6,674 bases of DNA from Fusobacterium sp. Its GTDB lineage: Bacteria; Fusobacteriota; Fusobacteriia; Fusobacteriales; Fusobacteriaceae. Shown here piece after piece: positions 5,259 through 6,674 of this stretch; within the stretch, counting starts at the first letter, position 1; each line of letters begins with the position of its first letter. The translations under genes were made by a program, and so were the position numbers. Location: contig JAGYHM010000064.1 in assembly GCA_018457305.1 (NCBI GenBank), forward strand, positions 1 to 6,674, read 5' to 3'. The notes beneath the pieces were generated by a model. It searched no databases, was not told the origin of the DNA, and worked only from the letters and a program-made list of their open reading frames with translations.

Positions 5259-6117
5259 ATTTTATCTCAAAAATTTCTTTTAATTCTTCTTTTGTTTTTG
5301 CTGAAATTTCTATTTGATTATCATCAAGTTTTTTATAGTCTTTAATCTTTTTAATTGCTTCTTGATAATTAAGTTGTATTATCTCTTCTCCACCTAAAAA
5401 TATCATTAATAGCCAATTAGAAATTTTTCCATGTTCTTCCTCTATTTTCATATTTTCATAACTAAGTACAGGGGTTAATGGTAAAACTATATCATAATCA
5501 CAACCAAAGCTATAATAACCTACTAATTTATCTTTTATTTTAAGAAATTGTTGTCTTGCAAAGTAAGCAGGACTATGAAAAACTTTCTCTACCATTTCAT
5601 CAAAAGTTTTTACTTTATTCTCACTTTCTATAATTTCATCTAACATTTTTTTAGAAATAGACATAGTTATTCCATTTACTCCTAAAAGTCCAACACTTTC
5701 TTCTTCTTTTAAATTATAACTTTCTAATAATTCTATTCCTCTTAAAACTTTTTCTTCACAATTTATATCTTCTACTGTTAAAATTTCATCATCTTCATCT
5801 ATCAATTTTCCATCTATCTTATTCAAAAAATCTTTTAAAAATTCTGAAATAACTCCCCAATCTTTTGTCGTTGATGGAACACTAGCTCTAACCTCAAAGC
5901 ACTCTTCATTAAGATAAAATTCTAAACCACGACTTGAAACTAATTTTTTCCCTAAAAGCAACACATTATTTCCAATTTTTTCTTTTAAAAATTCTTCATC
6001 ATCATATAAAAAATCATAATTATCTCCCATAAATTCTAAAAATTCATTCACAGATAAATTTTTTATTTCCTCTATTTTTTTATTTTCTTTTGGCACTACT
6101 TTAAAAACTAAACTCAT
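5257..6117 (-). CDS. DUF4299-like protein, function unknown, 286 aa
   Basis: Sequence features that I recall from the DUF4299 family (about 300 residues, mainly Firmicutes and Fusobacteria) are SSRGLEFYL (61-69), FEVRASVPSTTKDW (74-87), the SPAYFARQQF segment (182-191) and VLPLTP (211-216). The length also fits. The protein is acidic and has no signal peptide or membrane segment. No catalytic motif is visible and the family has no established function. The start ATG (6117-6115, protein MSLVFKVVPKEN) is chosen over the GTG at 6126-6124. GGGAG overlaps the GTG and stands 8 nt from the ATG. The gene begins 15 bp after the upstream partial gene, so they are co-transcribed. Its 3' end abuts the GC-rich hairpin block. 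Its N-terminus resembles the start of the truncated gene at the left edge, which suggests a paralogous pair flanking the cluster. Confidence 0.8.
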   Translation of the reverse strand: MSLVFKVVPKENKKIEEIKNLSVNEFLEFMGDNYDFLYDDEEFLKEKIGNNVLLLGKKLVSSRGLEFYLNEECFEVRASVPSTTKDWGVISEFLKDFLNKIDGKLIDEDDEILTVEDINCEEKVLRGIELLESYNLKEEESVGLLGVNGITMSISKKMLDEIIESENKVKTFDEMVEKVFHSPAYFARQQFLKIKDKLVGYYSFGCDYDIVLPLTPVLSYENMKIEEEHGKISNWLLMIFLGGEEIIQLNYQEAIKKIKDYKKLDDNQIEISAKTKEELKEIFEIK

Positions 6118-6132
6118 TTTATTCACTCCCTT

Positions 6133-6674
6133 TTAATTTATAAAAATATTTTCTTTTGCTTTATTTGTTTCTTTTTGTTCTTTTTTGTTTAAATTTGTTT
6201 CGTTTGTAATGACGGTATCTTTACATAACGGATAATTCTTTATACTCTTTTTTATAACTTTTTCCATTTCAGAATAATTTATTCCTAGAAATCTTACCCA
6301 AAGTCTTTCAGGTGTTTCATCATAATTAAAATAATAGCCTCCATCTATTTGTTTAGAGCTACATTCTAATCTTATTCTTTCAATTAGCTTACCTCCATTA
6401 TACTTTTGGATTATTTCCTCTGGTAAACCACGAGTATCTATTCCTAAGGCTAAAACATCATACTCTCCTATATCTATTTTTTCTTTTCTTTTATCGTCAT
6501 ATGTAATTTCTACATAAGAACCTTTTGGTAAAAATAAAAGTTTTTTTATTAAATCTACAAATTTTTTCTTCCAATTTTCTGCTTCTGCATAGATTTCAAA
6601 ATTCATTTTACAAGCAAAAGGACGATTATTATTTTTATCTACTAAAATATCACTTCCAGTAAAAATTCCCAAAC
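6133..6674 (-). CDS. Unknown protein, 5' end cut off by the window edge (at least 179 codons)
   Basis: The reading frame is open to the right edge and ends at TAA (6135-6133). The first complete codon visible is TTG (6672-6670). With only two bases upstream I cannot judge it as a start, so the gene is best treated as truncated. From that codon the protein contains FEIYAEAENWKKKF (25-38), an LPKGSYVEITYDD segment (48-60), DVLALGIDTRGLPEEIIQKY (72-91), GGYYFNYDETPERLWVRFLG (111-130), and a polar Lys/Asn/Glu-rich tail (about 156-179) that looks disordered. There is no membrane segment. I do not recognise the family. The 15-bp gap to the DUF4299-like gene indicates a shared transcript. Confidence 0.75.
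   Translation of the reverse strand, partial: LGIFTGSDILVDKNNNRPFACKMNFEIYAEAENWKKKFVDLIKKLLFLPKGSYVEITYDDKRKEKIDIGEYDVLALGIDTRGLPEEIIQKYNGGKLIERIRLECSSKQIDGGYYFNYDETPERLWVRFLGINYSEMEKVIKKSIKNYPLCKDTVITNETNLNKKEQKETNKAKENIFIN

Noticed and set aside
6115..6126. GTG at 6126 as start of the DUF4299-like gene (adds MNK)
   Set aside because: The GTG overlaps GGGAG, which is correctly spaced for the ATG at 6117. MSLVFKVV also matches the start of the partial gene at the left edge.
6670..6672. TTG as true start of the right-most gene
   Set aside because: Only two bases upstream are visible, so no ribosome binding site can be assessed. The frame is open to the edge and the gene is more safely treated as truncated.

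Overview
The window is extremely AT-rich and every recognisable gene lies on the minus strand with short intergenic gaps. Codon use leans heavily on AAA, TTA and ATA. Shine-Dalgarno sites are strong (AGGAGG type). There is one isolated GC-rich hairpin block between genes and a long leucine-rich-repeat protein with 'GNLKDLKDLKNL'-style repeats. Together these suggest a Fusobacterium-like (Fusobacteriota) chromosome. That assignment is by style only. A low-GC Firmicute cannot be excluded.

Layout in the direction of transcription (right to left): a 5'-truncated unknown gene (6674-6133); a DUF4299-like gene (6117-5257); a 186-bp gap filled by a GC-rich multi-hairpin element; a 1030-residue protein (5070-1978) built as LRR array, SUFU (Suppressor-of-fused) domain, second LRR array, unnamed C-terminal domain; a 100-bp promoter region carrying an 11-nt poly-G tract; then a likely operon of a 242-aa unknown protein (1877-1149), a 201-aa conserved hypothetical (1104-499), a three-pass small membrane protein (465-40), and the first codons of another gene (26 to beyond the left edge). 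That last gene starts like the DUF4299-like protein.

The most notable signal is the promoter in front of the 242-aa gene. A perfect TTGACA -35 box and an extended -10 (TGcTAAAAT) are separated by 20 nt, and 11 of those are the G run. This is the arrangement expected of a phase-variable promoter controlled by slipped-strand changes in spacer length, and it would switch the whole downstream operon.

For function, the SUFU domain is the only confident domain call. Bacterial SUFU proteins have been proposed from comparative genomics to act as immunity proteins against polymorphic toxins. A co-directional run of small cytosolic unknowns, paralogous starts and a duplicated LRR/SUFU protein with no secretion signal fits an accessory immunity-type island. 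No toxin gene is visible in the window, so this remains a hypothesis. No tRNA, rRNA, CRISPR array or transposase is visible.
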